Below, piece by piece: positions 10,301 to 21,710 of a stretch of 64,000 nucleotides of DNA; position 1 is the stretch's first letter; each line of letters starts with the position of its first letter. The translations under genes and the position numbers were made by a program. The notes beneath the pieces were generated by a model. It had not been told where the DNA came from. It made no database searches and saw only the letters and a list, made by a program, of their open reading frames with translations. This DNA comes from Mycteria americana (Eukaryota > Chordata > Aves > Ciconiiformes > Ciconiidae), in the NCBI RefSeq assembly GCF_035582795.1, contig NC_134367.1, forward strand, positions 116,212,062 through 116,276,061, in the 5' to 3' direction.

Positions 10301-13300
10301 CCACGTGTGTGCAGTGCTGCACCAAGCAAAAGCTTATCGCTGCTGGGCCCTGAGAAATATCAACAGTCCCAGAGATTCCTGCAGGCAGAGGATCTGTGGT
10401 GGGCCAGGGTGTTGCTGGCTGGAGAGCTCTGTGCTGGAGCCCAGAAGAGTCCCTGGGAAGGTTTCCCACTGATGGGAGCCCAACAACAGTCCTGGCTGTC
10501 CCAGTCTGGCATGACTCCCCTGGGTGCCTCTGATTCCTAGTGTGAGCTGTGCCAGCACTTTCCAGTAGGCAAAGGAGTCCATTGTTGCCAGCAATTTCTC
10601 CCTTGTGCAGCCTGTGTTTGTAAGGACTTGTGTCTCTTGGGCTTCTCCTGGAAGGAGAGGCAAGTCCTGTGGGCAAGTCCTGTGGGCATTTTGTAGTAAG
10701 ACAAATGACCTGTGCCTGGAGTAATTTGGAGGTGCAGGAAGCACCGTGCATGGCAGCTGACCTGTCCCTGGCATGGGGCTTGTCCACATCATGTCCCTTA
10801 ATATTTTCCCTGAAAATACTGCTAAGTGGCCCCAAAGGAAGTGTGCTCTTGGGGTGCAGTTACTCTGCAGAGGAGATCTTCTTAACACAACTTCTCTCTG
10901 CCTGCTTTCTGATGCAACCCCCACTTAGTGCCCTGCAAGCTCCATCCCAGTACTCATGAGTGATAATGCTTAGTGTGGGGTGCCTTGTGGCCACAGCCAG
11001 CATTTGGTGTGGGGCTGCAGAAGCCCTGTGGCCCTGTCTTCTGCTTGATGTTCTGGCTAAATGCACCCCTGGCTTGCTGAGGGTTCTTGTCATGGCAAGC
11101 CCTGGGGCTGGGGACAGTCCCACCCTGACCCTCCCCAGTCCTGCTGTGCCTTCTGCACGGCTGGAAGCCTGGTTTGGTGCTCTGGCTGAGATCAACCCAA
11201 TTCAGATAAACCAAGAAGCCCTCTGAGGATGAAGGGAGCCTGTGGGTGGGCCATGCTAGGTGGCTGGCATCCTTGCTGAGGGGTGGGTGGTATACAGGGC
11301 TGGCTTATGGGTGCCTCACTGGAGGAGGTGGCAGGAAATTAAGTGCCTGGACTGTCAGGTCCAGCCACATAGGATGCTCTGAGAGGGTTGGGCAGTTGCT
11401 CCCTGGCCTTTCTGTGAACTCTGCTTCCTGGACCTCTGTATGGACAAAACCTGCTTGTGTTCAGCTGCTGCAGCAGAGGGGGAGCAACGCAGCCAGGCTG
11501 TTACCTGCAGTCAGCAGCCCGCTGGTATTCCTTTGCGCTACAGCCAGCAGCAGCTATGAGATCCTCCTGCTGTGCCAAACTCAAACTCCCCGCCATGGAG
11601 CTGAGCTCGGACTGCAGCTGGGACTGGGGCATGCTGTACTTCCAAGACAACAGCTATATCCTCACAATTATACTGTCATGCACTGACCTGTCTGATCTTT
11701 TGCGGGCCCCAAAGGACACAGTGCCCTCATGTAATCCCCTGGGTGTGGTTATGTGGGAGATGGGATTTTGGAGGGAGCTCAGGGGCTCTAGTTTGGGATG
11801 AGAGCATGGGAGTAGCCCTGATCTGGCCATGGCTTTTTGGGGTGGGGGAAAGGTGGGACTTCCTGCCCCATATGGAATACAAACCAGGTGTTGGAGACCA
11901 GATTTCTTATGTACCTCCAAGGCCAGTTGTCCTGCAACATCCATGTAGTAATGCTGGCTGGAAGGTCTGGGCTGTACTGAACAGCATTGTCCCAGGCAGC
12001 CCCCAGAAGATGTGGAGTGGGATTGTTTCTGTCCCCAAGACCCTACTGTGGTCCAGGATGGGCATCAGATAGCCTGGGCCTTGCCCTGTCGTCCAGTCAT
12101 GCTGTATAGCATTTATCAAGCATGCACAGTGGTGTGGGTCTGTGCAGACATCTCCTGCTGCTATGCTGCACCTCTCTGCTGCGTGTTGATTCCCCAGGCA
12201 CTGCTCTGCAAACTGAAGTTTGCAGTGAGCTATGGTGGGGAATGGATGTGCAGCTGGATCAGGAAGGGAAGGGGCCTTCAGGGCTGCTGTGCTGCCTCAG
12301 GGCTTGTCCATGGCTCCTTGGGTAATCTCTGCTGAAGGTGACCCATGACTTGTCTCCTACTGAAGGCCGGCCTTGTGTATGTAGTCTGGGCTTTGCAGGG
12401 TGCTGGGGGGAGCCAAGGTGCCCAGGGGCTCTGAGGCATCCTGGACAGGCATGGGGAGAAGGCAATGGGTGTCCAACCCCAAGGCCTCTCCCAGATTTCT
12501 TTCTGTACTGGGAGCTATTGCTGCAGCCCAAGAGAAACACAGCAAAGATGGGAGCAATCTCAGTCTCACATGTGGCAGAGTAGGGAGGGCAGAGATGGAG
12601 CGTGCATGGTTCAAGCCTGCTGGCACAGCATCCCTCCCAAGCACCTTTGCTGTTCTGATCATACTGAGGTTTGCCCTCATGCTTCCAGGGAGTCCTGGGA
12701 ATCCCCCTGAGTAGGGTGCTGTGAATCTTTTGGGATGCCTCCTCCAGCCCTGAGAGTATGGAGTGTGGGGAGATGCTAAGTGCCCTGGCTGCTTGGGGAC
12801 TACATCTCAGGGGTGTACAACTTCAGGGCCATGCCTGGGGATGAGGGAGCCCGGCTTTTCCAGCTGGCAACAGGACCCGCCCTGCTCTGCTATGGCTCCC
12901 ATGGCCTAGTGGGCTGGGGGGAGCTCTGCCCTGTCACCCACACGGGGAGGGTGCCCACAGCCTCCGTGTCCCATGTGGGTTGGCAGGAGTTTGTGGTTGA
13001 GCTAATGGAAAGTGCCTCTGCTGGGCTCCACTCTGTTATCACGTGCCTCTTCTAATTCGGACTTCAGGGGCTGCGGTGCCAAGGCGGAGGGGCGTTGCTC
13101 TCCTCCCTCCCCAGGCCCTGGGGCACGGCTGAGTGCCCGGGATTGGCTCCCCCTGTCCAAAATGGGCTGCCTTCCCTTTTTTAGCTGTTCGTTGAGCTGT
13201 GAATTCCTCATTCCTGGCAGCTTGACAAGCTGGGAACAAGGTTTAGCACGTGGGAGAGCTGGGCCCACCAGCCTGCAGCGGGAGGGGTGGGAGTGTGGCA

Positions 13301-16300
13301 GCCTTAACTCTTCCCAGGCATGCCGGCAGCTGTGGCAGGGCACGGGGACAGCAGGTCCCTTGTGGTCTGTGGCATGGTCTCCTGTGGAGCAGTGTATTTG
13401 CAGTCTGCTCTTGGCCAGCTGAGCAGGGCAGGAGAGGGGCCATGGAGACCCTGGGTATCCAAAAGGGGATTTGGACGAAGGAGGCATGTTAGTTGAAGTG
13501 TGACTGCCAGGGGCAGCAGGGATCACGCTGGGCTTGCTTGGTTCCTGCAGATCCAAACCATGTCCAGCCACATGCTTTGTGGATGTGGAAACTGGGGTGT
13601 TACGTGCCCTGCAGCCTGGCATACATGTTCCTCCCTTGTTCCCAGACCCAGGAGGCCAGCCTCTCAGGCTAGCATTGGCCCAGCGCAGGGCCTTTTTCCT
13701 CCTGGTGCTCAGCTTCCCTGGCAACGCTGTCCTCCGAGAGGCATAGAGCTCTGATGCTCCTTGCAGGGCCGTGGTGTGTGCTGGCTGTAGCTAATGTGCG
13801 GGGTCCCTTGGAAGCATTTGCTTCGTGCCCATCTTCTGCTAGTGGACTGGCAAATGGGTGCTTCCCCTGGCCAGGTTCTCCCCTTTGCTCCAGGAGATTT
13901 GTGGAGGCATTCCCCAGGGCCTGCCAAAGCAGCTGTCAGGGCTGGGTTTGGGCCTCCCTGGTGTCCGGGTTTGGCCTTACTCACCTCTTGCTTGCTGCTT
14001 TCAGTGTACAGCTGCCTTTAAGAGCCAGTTCTCGGCTTGTTCTTGGCCATGTGTTTCCTGCCATAACGGAAGTGGTGTGTGTTCCTGACAGGAGACAGTG
14101 TGTTTGCCTTTATGTCTGTCCCTGCAAGGACTGCTTTTGCCTGTTGTATGCCAAAAAGACGCTGTTCTCTTCTTACAGGCTATGGGGACTCCTGGGGAGG
14201 TGAAGGGTTGCTTATTCCCCTGGTGTCTTGCAGGGAAGTCTCTCAGGGGACCTGTGTGGCCCTGGGCTTGTATCCAAGGTTTGCGCTGAGCTCTCTCCGT
14301 CTCTCCTCATATTTGTACAAGCAACTCCTCTCTGCTACCCTGGCTCTGCTCCGTGTGCTGGCAGCAGGCTATGGGGGTATGGTTTAGCACGGGGATGCAA
14401 CCTACAGAGCCTGTTTTGGCCCGTAGGTTGATGTTGGCCTGTAGGGCAGATGTTGACCAGATCCAAGGGCTGGTCTGAGCTGTCACAATCTCTCCTTCCC
14501 CAGGACGCACTGAAACCAGCGTTCACTGTCACCAACCTGCCGGGGACAACGTCCACCATCCAGACAGCCCCCACCACCTCGACCTCCATGCAGGTCAGCA
14601 GTGGCCCGTCATTCCCCATCACTAATTACCTGGCGCCAGTGTCTGCCAGCATCAGCCCCAATGCCGTCACCAGTGCCAACGGGACAGTGCTGAAGACTAC
14701 TGGAGCCAGTGCAGTGACATCTGGGGGCCTCATGCCGATACCCACCGGCTTCACCCTTATGTCAGGTTAGTGCCTTTAGGGGCTGAGGACTGCATCTATC
14801 TGTCTGTGCACCTGGACTGTGTTGCTGCCCTCTCCAGAGGAGAGGAGACCTAGTGGCAGGAGGAAGCAGAGTGGTTGCTGCTGTAGGGCGAACCTGGCTG
14901 GGATTCCTTGCTTGAGCCCAGCCAGGCTAGTGGCTGGAGAAGGGTCATGTAGTGACTGTTTCCTTAGAGTGCTGCTAGCTGGCCCTGCTGCTGGGAAGGG
15001 CGTGGTGGCACGGAGCTGAGCTGGGACCCCAGGGCAGCACCGAGAAGCCTGGAGGGAGTGAAAAGAGCTGGTGGTGACAAAGCCTTTCTTTCTCCCTCCT
15101 TTCGGCAGGTGCTTCCCTTTCTCCGGGGACCCCTACCATTCCTCTCACTCAGTTACAGCCGCACTCCCTGGCTCTTTCCAGCCAGCAGGGCCAGGTCATC
15201 ACGGGTACGGCTGGACAGCTGCAGCAGGCACAACAGACAGTCTTCCGCTTCCCTGCCAGAGCTGGAGGGCAGATCGTGTCGCTGACAGGTCAGCACTCGC
15301 TTCTCCTCCGCTTGCTTGAGGTGGGGGGATGGAGGTGTCTGTGGGGGTCCTGGTCCTGGCCAGAGAGCTGACCTCCAACTGAGGTGGGAGCACAGAGGCC
15401 AGAGCACAGGGCACCCTGGTTGTGGCTGTGGGGGAGAGATGGGAAGACAGGGCAGAGAATGCTTGGCGTAGGCAGGAACAGCATCCTGGGGGGTACAGAC
15501 CAAGGGAAGTAGGGGGTTGTCAGTCTCCTGCCCCAGGGTTTGCCCTGGGGCTAGTAAACGCAGGGGAGACAGGTCCCTGGTGCAGCTGTGCTGAGGCTGA
15601 AGTGTGCTGCTAGGAAGACTGATGGAGGAGGACCACAGGGGCTCAGATGTCCAATGGATGTTTTTTGAGTGTTGGCATTTGGCTCTGAGCAGCTGCCCTT
15701 GCTTTTGTATTTGGATCTGCAGTCAGTCACTGAACCACAGTGCAGAGGATAGATTAGAAGAGACCCAGAGCAGAGGAGGGAGCGGTGCTGCTGTGCTGCC
15801 TTGTGTGCATTGTTCTTTGTAGGAATTTCTTGTGCTGAGTCAAGGCGCTCCAGGTGTTATACTGGGGCTGGACATGCTCCTGGCTGGAGTTTCAGAGCAT
15901 GGCTAGGCTCTCCTTTGTGGGGGCAGCCATCGTCTGAGGACCAGCACTGAGAGTGAGATGGTATTTCTTGTGTCCTGCCTGTTTGTGCCCAAGTTGATGA
16001 GTCTGATAGCCTGCATGCTTTCTTGGAGCCTGTATGGCTCCTGTGGGCCCTGGCAGACAGCGTGATCCCATGCAAGAGGACTGGGATTTCCCTTGTGATC
16101 TGGAGGAGCTAAGAGAATAATGGACGTGTGTCTCTGTGGTGTGGTGCATGGGGAGATGCACAGTCTGAGCGAGGTGGCCAGTGATTCCTGCTCTCTGGCA
16201 TCCCTTGCTCTTCCCTCTGGAGACAGGACCTGAGCCTGAGGGGGGCTTTCTGTGCCGAGCTCCGTCTTTGGAGCTGAAGAGCTTTGCAGCGAGTGGACTG

Positions 16301-18988
16301 GGCTGGAGGCTGTGTGGCCGTGCCCCTGCAGCTCTGGGATGCACACCTTGTGGCCCAGTGGTCTCTAATCCCTGTGTAGGGCACTGTGATGTCCTTGAGA
16401 TCACAAGCTGGGTGTGAGAGCTGTTCCCTGAGTGCCCTGTCAAGGATGGAGCTGGGCTCCAGAGTGTGAAGACAGCGGGCCCCAGCTGGCCTGAGCATTT
16501 GGGCTTTTGCAGTGCTGCTCTGTGCAGTGAGATGATCCTTGCAGGGCTGGCTGAGTATGGGCAGTGCTGGGGTCACGTGTTGGGCCCTCTCCTCCCAACA
16601 TCTTCTGTGCTGTGTCTTGGTGGAGCCAGGAATGGTGAGGAGGGCCCCAGACGTTCCTGAACCATGCCTGGGAGCTGGATAAAAGCTGCTGTGGCCTTTC
16701 CTTTTCTCTCTGGAGCCCTGTAGGCCAGCTAACCCCTCCTTGGCCCCTGTGTGCCAGGAAAGAGGAGGTTTTGCCCTGCTCTTTGGGGCAAGGCCTGGTT
16801 TCTGCCATGCTTTTGGCTAGCCTTCCCCAGCGCAGTGCAGAGCCATACTGTGGAGCTGCATGTGGCCAGAGAAGGACTGGGGGGCTTTCACATGGCCCAG
16901 AGTACCTGTATCCCTGCTGAGCCACAGGCTCATGGGCTCCTCTCTCTCCCCAGGTGGTACCATGGCTCAGCAGGTCCCAGTCCAGGCGATCCAGGTGCAC
17001 CAGGCACCGCAGCAAACGTCTCCCTCTAGTGACAGCAGCACTGACCTTACCCAGACCTCTTCCAGCGGAACAGGTAATTGGGATGTCATGGTAACCATGT
17101 TCTGTCTTCCTTCCTAACCACTGCTGCTAACAACCCACACCGATAAACTTCATACCTGCTCCCTGCCCAGGGTCCCTCCTTCAGACCAGCTCTATCCCAG
17201 CCTTTCTGACAGTTTCCCAGGTGTATTTATCCCTGTTGCCATCCCCTGTGCTATACCGTATCTAGGTAGACGCTGCTGTGCATAGGGCACCTTACAAGGG
17301 ATTTCAGAGCCTCTCTGGATACATCATCTGCTCTTACTTGCAGCATGGAGCTGGGAAACAGGTTGCCCAGTCCTCAGATAGTTTCTTAGTGAGCCAGCAC
17401 TGCCCCTAGCACAAGGCATTGGCTCACATCTACTTGACGTTTTTACTGTATATGCAGAAGACACCTGTTGTCAGCAAAATCTGAGTCCAGGTACCTGAAT
17501 GCAGGCTGAATCCAGTTCAACAGCTTTATTAAAGCTTCATCAGGAAACTTGTATCTCAAGTTGAATTCAGTCCTGGGTTATTTCACTACCATGCTTTTCT
17601 GCCCTCTTATACTCACTCACGAAAGGAGAGGTTTGAGCTCTCCTGCCTGTTCCCTGGGGCTTTTCCTCCAGAGCTTGGGAGAACAAGATGGGTATCTCCG
17701 TGCACATGCTGCTTCAGGACAGCATGCAAAGGGTGGCTGAGGGAGGGGTGCTGAGCAGGTGTGTGAGTGTAGCAGACACCTTTCGTGTGGCTCACATGTA
17801 GTCTGTTCTGGTGCCAGTGACCCTCCCAGCGACCATCATGACGTCGTCTGTGCCAACCACTGTGGGTGGCCACATGATGTACCCCAGCCCACATGCGGTG
17901 ATGTATGCGCCCACATCTGGCCTTGCAGACGGTGGACTTGCAGTCCTCAACGCTTTCTCACAGGCGCCTTCAGCGATGCAGGTGTCCCATGGCCAGGTCC
18001 AGGATCAGGGTAAGAGAGCTGTCTGGGTCAGTGCTCCCTTAAGTGCTCTGACACCCTGATTTTTCCCATCTCACATGTATTTATGCTGTATATTAATTTC
18101 AAAGAATTTTCTTCTAAGCAGTCCTAGCAGCTGTGCAAAGGCCTGGCAAGGGTGATGGTTGATACACGCTTTTAGATCCCATTCTCCTATGCAAAGGGTT
18201 GCTTGAGCCGTTTGCTGGGGAAAAAGGGTGAGGGTTGCTGGGACGGGTGGCATATAGGGCAGGCAGTAGAGGGAGCTAAGAGACTCTGGAGAGGATGTGT
18301 GGTTGCCTGAGGGGGCAAAGCAGCATGAAGCCGTGCAGGCAAGACTTGGATTGAGGGCTTGTGCCTATTTCCAAATGCTTCTCCCAGCATTTGGAAAACT
18401 AGCGCATGTGGCTTTCTCCTCGGATGCCTCCATGCATGTCAACAGGCACCTTCATCCTTGTGAAGCTCCGTGGAGCTCAGAGAAAGGACCCATGGGGGAG
18501 CACTGTTTAAGGGATGGTGTCATTTGTGCGCTCTCTCTTGTGGCAGGTGGCGTCCCCCAAGTGTTCCTGACAGCCCCATCAGGCACTGTTCAGATCCCAG
18601 TCTCAGCTGTCCAGCTTCACCAGGTAGGCGCAGAGTGGTACTCGCAGGTGTTTAGGGGGTGTCCTTGCTCTGCCCCTGGCTGCACATCCTTTGTGGGTCT
18701 GGGCAGACGCAGGCCCTTGGACAGGGCCAGTCCTCAAGTCTGGGAAAGCTGTCAGTGCCACCCACTCTTGGGTGAGGAAGTCTTGCCCTCCTTGGACAGG
18801 TGCCCAGAAAGGACAGTGCCACCCTGGCTGCTGGCACACATGGTCTCAGGGCGTGCTGTCCCCCAGTGCTTCCTCCTCCTTTTTCTCTCTAGATGGCTGT
18901 CATCGGGCAGCAGAGCAGCAGTGGCAGCAGCCTGACGGAGCTGCAGGTGGTCAACTTGGACACCTCACACAGCGCCAAGAGTGACTGA
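6882..18988 (+). CDS. SRF: serum response factor (whole spliced CDS, 8 coding exons)
   Basis: SRF is a nuclear MADS-box transcription factor that binds CArG boxes as a dimer and recruits ternary-complex factors or myocardin/MRTF cofactors to drive immediate-early, cytoskeletal and muscle genes. Coding exons are 6882-7322, 8798-9064, 14504-14765, 15109-15288, 16954-17073, 17818-18009, 18547-18623 and 18893-18988. Every intron is GT-AG and the phases chain correctly. The spliced product is 544 aa, against 508 in human. Excluding the additional 60-codon exon it is 484 aa, mainly because the N-terminal low-complexity region is shorter. The start ATG at 6882 gives the expected M-L-P-x-Q-A-G N-terminus. 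The C-terminus ends in a serine/lysine/aspartate tail close to the human one. Identification is firm. Confidence 0.97.
8798..9064 (+). CDS. SRF: SRF exon 2: MADS dimerisation half and SAM region
   Basis: 267 nt, phase 0 at both ends, residues 148-236. It begins AYELSTLTGTQ and continues with the beta-sheet dimer interface (VLLLVASETGHVYTF) and the SAM segment that contacts ternary-complex factors. It is nearly identical to human SRF. The acceptor follows a T/C-rich tract at 8770-8797 and the donor is gtaacg. Confidence 0.97.
9065..14503 (+). other. SRF: SRF intron 2 (5.4 kb)
   Basis: Apart from the motif cluster near its 5' end, I see no nested gene or intact mobile element. A 15-base direct duplication of AAGTCCTGTGGGC type occurs near 10665-10690. 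Open frames on both strands are short and unlike any family I know. Confidence 0.7.
9378..9514 (+). promoter_or_regulatory. candidate intronic enhancer: GATA, CArG, MCAT and E-box cluster
   Basis: Within 137 bases of SRF intron 2 lie TTATCT (9378-9383, GATA site on the minus strand), TGATAA (9416-9421), a perfect palindromic CArG box CCTTATAAGG (9444-9453), the MCAT/TEAD motif CATTCCT (9494-9500), a one-mismatch CArG CCTTATAAGC (9497-9506) and the E-box CAGCTG (9509-9514). This combination is typical of cardiac and smooth/skeletal muscle enhancers. It starts 314 bases after exon 2. Regulatory function is inferred. Confidence 0.5.
14504..14765 (+). CDS. SRF: SRF exon 3: first part of transactivation region
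   Basis: 262 nt, phase 0 to phase 1. Ser/Thr/Pro-rich text beginning DALKPAFTVTNLPGTTS and ending TGFTLMSG. It closely matches the human exon, which has the same length as I recall it. It opens the C-terminal regulatory and transactivation half. Confidence 0.96.
15109..15288 (+). CDS. SRF: SRF exon 4: 60-codon symmetric exon not in human SRF
   Basis: 180 nt, phase 1 at both ends, so it can be skipped without changing frame. Good polypyrimidine acceptor (ttctccctcctttcggcag) and a gtcagc donor. It encodes a Gln/Ser/Thr-rich segment (starting ASLSPGTPTIPLTQLQ, then GQLQQAQQTVFRFPARAGG, ending IVSLTG), similar in style to the flanking transactivation domain. In the human protein as I recall it, exon 3 (ending LMPG) joins directly to the GAVAQQVPVQ exon, so this segment is missing there. 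It is probably a genuine, possibly alternative, exon. Confidence 0.8.
16954..17073 (+). CDS. SRF: SRF exon 5 (equivalent to human exon 4)
   Basis: 120 nt, phase 1 at both ends. It encodes GTMAQQVPVQAIQVHQAPQQ and a Ser/Thr stretch ending QTSSSGT. Being symmetric it could also be skipped in frame. Strong T/C tract before the acceptor. Confidence 0.95.
17818..18009 (+). CDS. SRF: SRF exon 6 (equivalent to human exon 5)
   Basis: 192 nt, phase 1 at both ends. It encodes VTLPATIMTSSVPTTVGG, the HMMYPSPHAVMYAP segment, and ends SHGQVQDQ. In mammals the corresponding exon is the one skipped in the dominant-negative SRF-delta5 isoform. The symmetric phase means the same skip is possible here. Confidence 0.95.
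18547..18988 (+). CDS. SRF: SRF exons 7 and 8: C-terminal transactivation end
   Basis: Exon 7 (18547-18623, 77 nt) encodes GGVPQVFLTAPSGTVQIPVS and ends in QLHQ at a phase-0 donor. Exon 8 (18893-18988) starts MAVIGQQSSSGSS and ends NLDTSHSAKSD with TGA at 18986-18988. Both match the human C-terminus closely. Confidence 0.96.
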
Positions 18989-19114
18989 GAGGCCTCTGCT
19001 GCCAGCCTTGTGCTGTCCGTGGCTTGTCATGCCAGTGCTGGGGCTGACGGCGATTCCTTCTCGTACAGACTGCACCAGTTATTTATTGTTGCCTTTTCAC
19101 ATTTCCTTCATCCA

Positions 19115-19170
19115 CACATGCACACACACACGCATCCACCCACCCACACCCACACACACACACACAGGCA
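19115..19170 (+). repeat. (CA)n / CCAC microsatellite
   Basis: Interrupted CA dinucleotide and CCAC repeats within the SRF 3' UTR. Confidence 0.8.
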
Positions 19171-19317
19171 CGTGCATGGGGCTGCAGGACCCACCTGGGG
19201 TGGAGCTGTGCTGGGGCCATGCAGGGCTTGGGGGCATTTGGATGCTGCGATAGCTGTGCTTGTCTCACGCCAGCCAAAGAAACTTGTCTCTTGTGGGGAG
19301 GATTGCTCTGCGCTGTA

Positions 19318-19323
19318 AATAAA
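19318..19323 (+). terminator. SRF: proximal poly(A) signal AATAAA of SRF
   Basis: Canonical hexamer 330 bases after the stop codon. It would give the short mRNA form. Confidence 0.5.
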
Positions 19324-20339
19324 TACCGCGGGCTATTCCCAGCTGGAGGCTCTGGCTCCTTCTGGGTGCTCCGAGTCACCTTGCCCATGAGTGTTTGCTC
19401 TGCGTGGGGCTCAGCTCAGACCCAGAGCCGTCCTGAGCGTCTGCAGAGCTGGGCAGCTGGCCTCAGCAATGTGCCTTTGTGGGGGTGACAGGTCCCGGCT
19501 GCAGCAACTCACCCTGGGCTCTGGGCCGGGGAGAGCGGCCAGCTTGCATGTGCATCTCTGGTTGGGCCTGTGCGCCCTCCCTCTGGAGGGCAGGGCACAG
19601 CCTGCGGCACGTGGCCCCGTCCTCCTCGTATGCACTACAGTGAGCCCTCTGCCCTCAGTGCCTCCTTGCTGGGCTGCCTGGCAGATTTGCAGCCTGCCTG
19701 GCTCTGCCCCCGTGGCTGCCCTCGCACAGCTGAGGTGGTTGGTGGATGCCCAGGAGCACAACGATGCCCCGGAGAGCTCCTGGGGGGCTCTGTGACTGGC
19801 CCAGCCCCACGCTCTCCTCTCAGCCCTCGCACTGCTTGCGGACTCCGTATGCCCAGGGGAATGTGGCTGGGTCTTTCCCACATTCCCCTGCAGCTCCAGC
19901 CAGCGCTTTCTAAATTTCTGTGTCTGATGCAAGGTGGAGAAACAACTCAAGTGTCAAAGGGAAGAGCCCACGGGGCACTGAGCTGCTGGGCAGGTGGCAG
20001 GCTCTTCTCTGAGCACCAGGGTGACCTGTGGGCCATCCTGGACCGTGGAGGAGCAGCTGCGATGCCTGTGCAGGCTCAGCAAGGCTGGGGGAGAAGGGCT
20101 GGAGCATGCTTGGTCCTGCCTGGGAGTTGCTGTGAATGGCTCTGCTACCTAGCCCTGTCCCTGGAGGGGGAGTGAACAAGTGAGAGAAGCTGCTGAATCC
20201 TTAGGGGAAGAAGCAGCTACTGTAACTTTTTTTTTTTTTTAAGTTAAAGACAAAAGAAGCCTTGGAGAAAAAAGAAAAAAAAAAAAAGAAAATTACTTTA
20301 TTTTTCTAAGTGTTAAACTCAGTATTTATGTAATTAAGG

Positions 20340-20345
20340 AATAAA
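20340..20345 (+). terminator. SRF: middle poly(A) signal AATAAA of SRF
   Basis: Canonical hexamer in an AT-rich context about 1.35 kb after the stop codon, followed by GT-rich DNA. Confidence 0.5.
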
Positions 20346-21527
20346 AGTTTGGCTCCTGTACAGTTTTCATGGGGTTTGTACCAGGGGGTGGGTGGGCATC
20401 AAGGCAGGAAAGGGGCCTTGCTTTTGAGTTTATATTGTAACCTTGGACATGTTCCCTCAGCATTAGCGTTTAAGCTGCGCTCTCCACCCACCAGCATGTG
20501 CCAGGGATCAAGCTGAACCGAGTGGGATGCTTGTTTCCCACTTACCTATACTGAGGACTCCATACCCATCATTTTGGGCTTAACAGGCAGAAAGCAAGTG
20601 AAGCAGTGGCTGGTCTCTAGAAGTGGGAAACCCATCCCTCAGGAGCAAAGGGCTTGCAATGTGCCTGGGAGCCAGGGATGGGCCAGGTTTTCTGATGGCC
20701 ACCCTGTTCACCTCTGGTCCTGGGACTTGTGGCTGTTCTGTCATTGCTATTGGTGTGGAGCAGTGCTACCTGTGAGTGCCTAAGGGATATGAGCATCCCC
20801 GCTCCTCCCTGGGTGGTGAGTGGCCAGCAGTGGCTGATCCCTGCTCTCCCTGCTCACTGTGCAGGTAGCATCTCCTGAACTCCTAGCTGATGGCCTGGGC
20901 TGTAGTTACCCCTCGATAGCTGTTCCTTAGTGCACAGATGTGGACAGGTTTGTTCCAAGCCCCCTGTGCAAAGAGCTCCTGGAACAGTCTTTCAGCCCTC
21001 GGTCTGTTATGCAGCCTGGGAAGGGCTCACGGGGAGTGGGGTGGCCCATCTGGTGAGAGTGACATTGCGTGCTGCCTCCCCTTAGTATCCTTGCTCTAAG
21101 AGTCATGCGTAGCCCGCAGCTTGGAGCATGTGGGAGTGCTGTGCCATGCCCCATTGCTAGGTGTATGAAAGCTGCTCAGTGATGCTTCCAAAACAAGGCT
21201 GGGTACCTAGGAGTTCATCCAGGGAGAAGGATGGGGTTGGGGTTTGCATTGTCCTTTGCCCCAGCACATCACGGTGGCTTGGCTTTGCTCCGCTTTGCTT
21301 GTGCTAGCACTGTGGAGCAGAGCTGTTGGGCCAGGATGGCAGGAGTGCCCCTGCTGCTACAGGGTGTCTGACTGCATCCCCTCCCTGGCTCCCCAAAGGC
21401 AACTGCTGGTTAAACGCTAATGGTGTATTTTATTTAAGTGCAGACTTGTAAGAACACTTGTGTATCAGGGATGAAATGGCATTTATTGTGTGGTGACATT
21501 TTTAGTTCATTTTACTGGTTTGAGGGT

Positions 21528-21575
21528 GGTGTGTGCGTGTGTGCGTGTGTGTACGCATAAGTGTGTGTGGGATTA
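21528..21575 (+). repeat. (GT)n-rich microsatellite
   Basis: Interrupted GTGTGTGC/GTGTGT array in the distal SRF 3' UTR, followed by a T-run. Confidence 0.8.
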
Positions 21576-21684
21576 TTTTTTTTTTTTCCCTCCAGTTTCC
21601 AGGGTTGTGTTTCTGGATGGATGTGGAAGTAATCACAGTACTATGTACAGAGCTTTCTTTTGTATTAAAAAAAATTACTCTTTC

Positions 21685-21690
21685 AATAAA
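21685..21690 (+). terminator. SRF: distal poly(A) signal AATAAA of SRF
   Basis: Canonical hexamer followed within 20 bases by a T/G-rich element (tgttatcattttgtg). It lies 2.7 kb after the stop codon, consistent with the long SRF mRNA. Confidence 0.65.
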
Positions 21691-21710
21691 TGTTATCATT
21701 TTGTGCACAG

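Larger units (their letters stand above)
18989..21710 (+). other. SRF: SRF 3' UTR with alternative poly(A) sites
   Basis: From the stop codon to just past the last AATAAA there is no further exon. Three canonical signals are present: 19318-19323, 20340-20345 and 21685-21690. Mammalian SRF produces a short and a long mRNA, which fits use of an early and a late site. The UTR includes a (CA)n/CCAC repeat (19115-19170), a T-run followed by an A-rich run (20227-20290) that could pair, and a GT-rich repeat (21528-21575). Confidence 0.7.
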
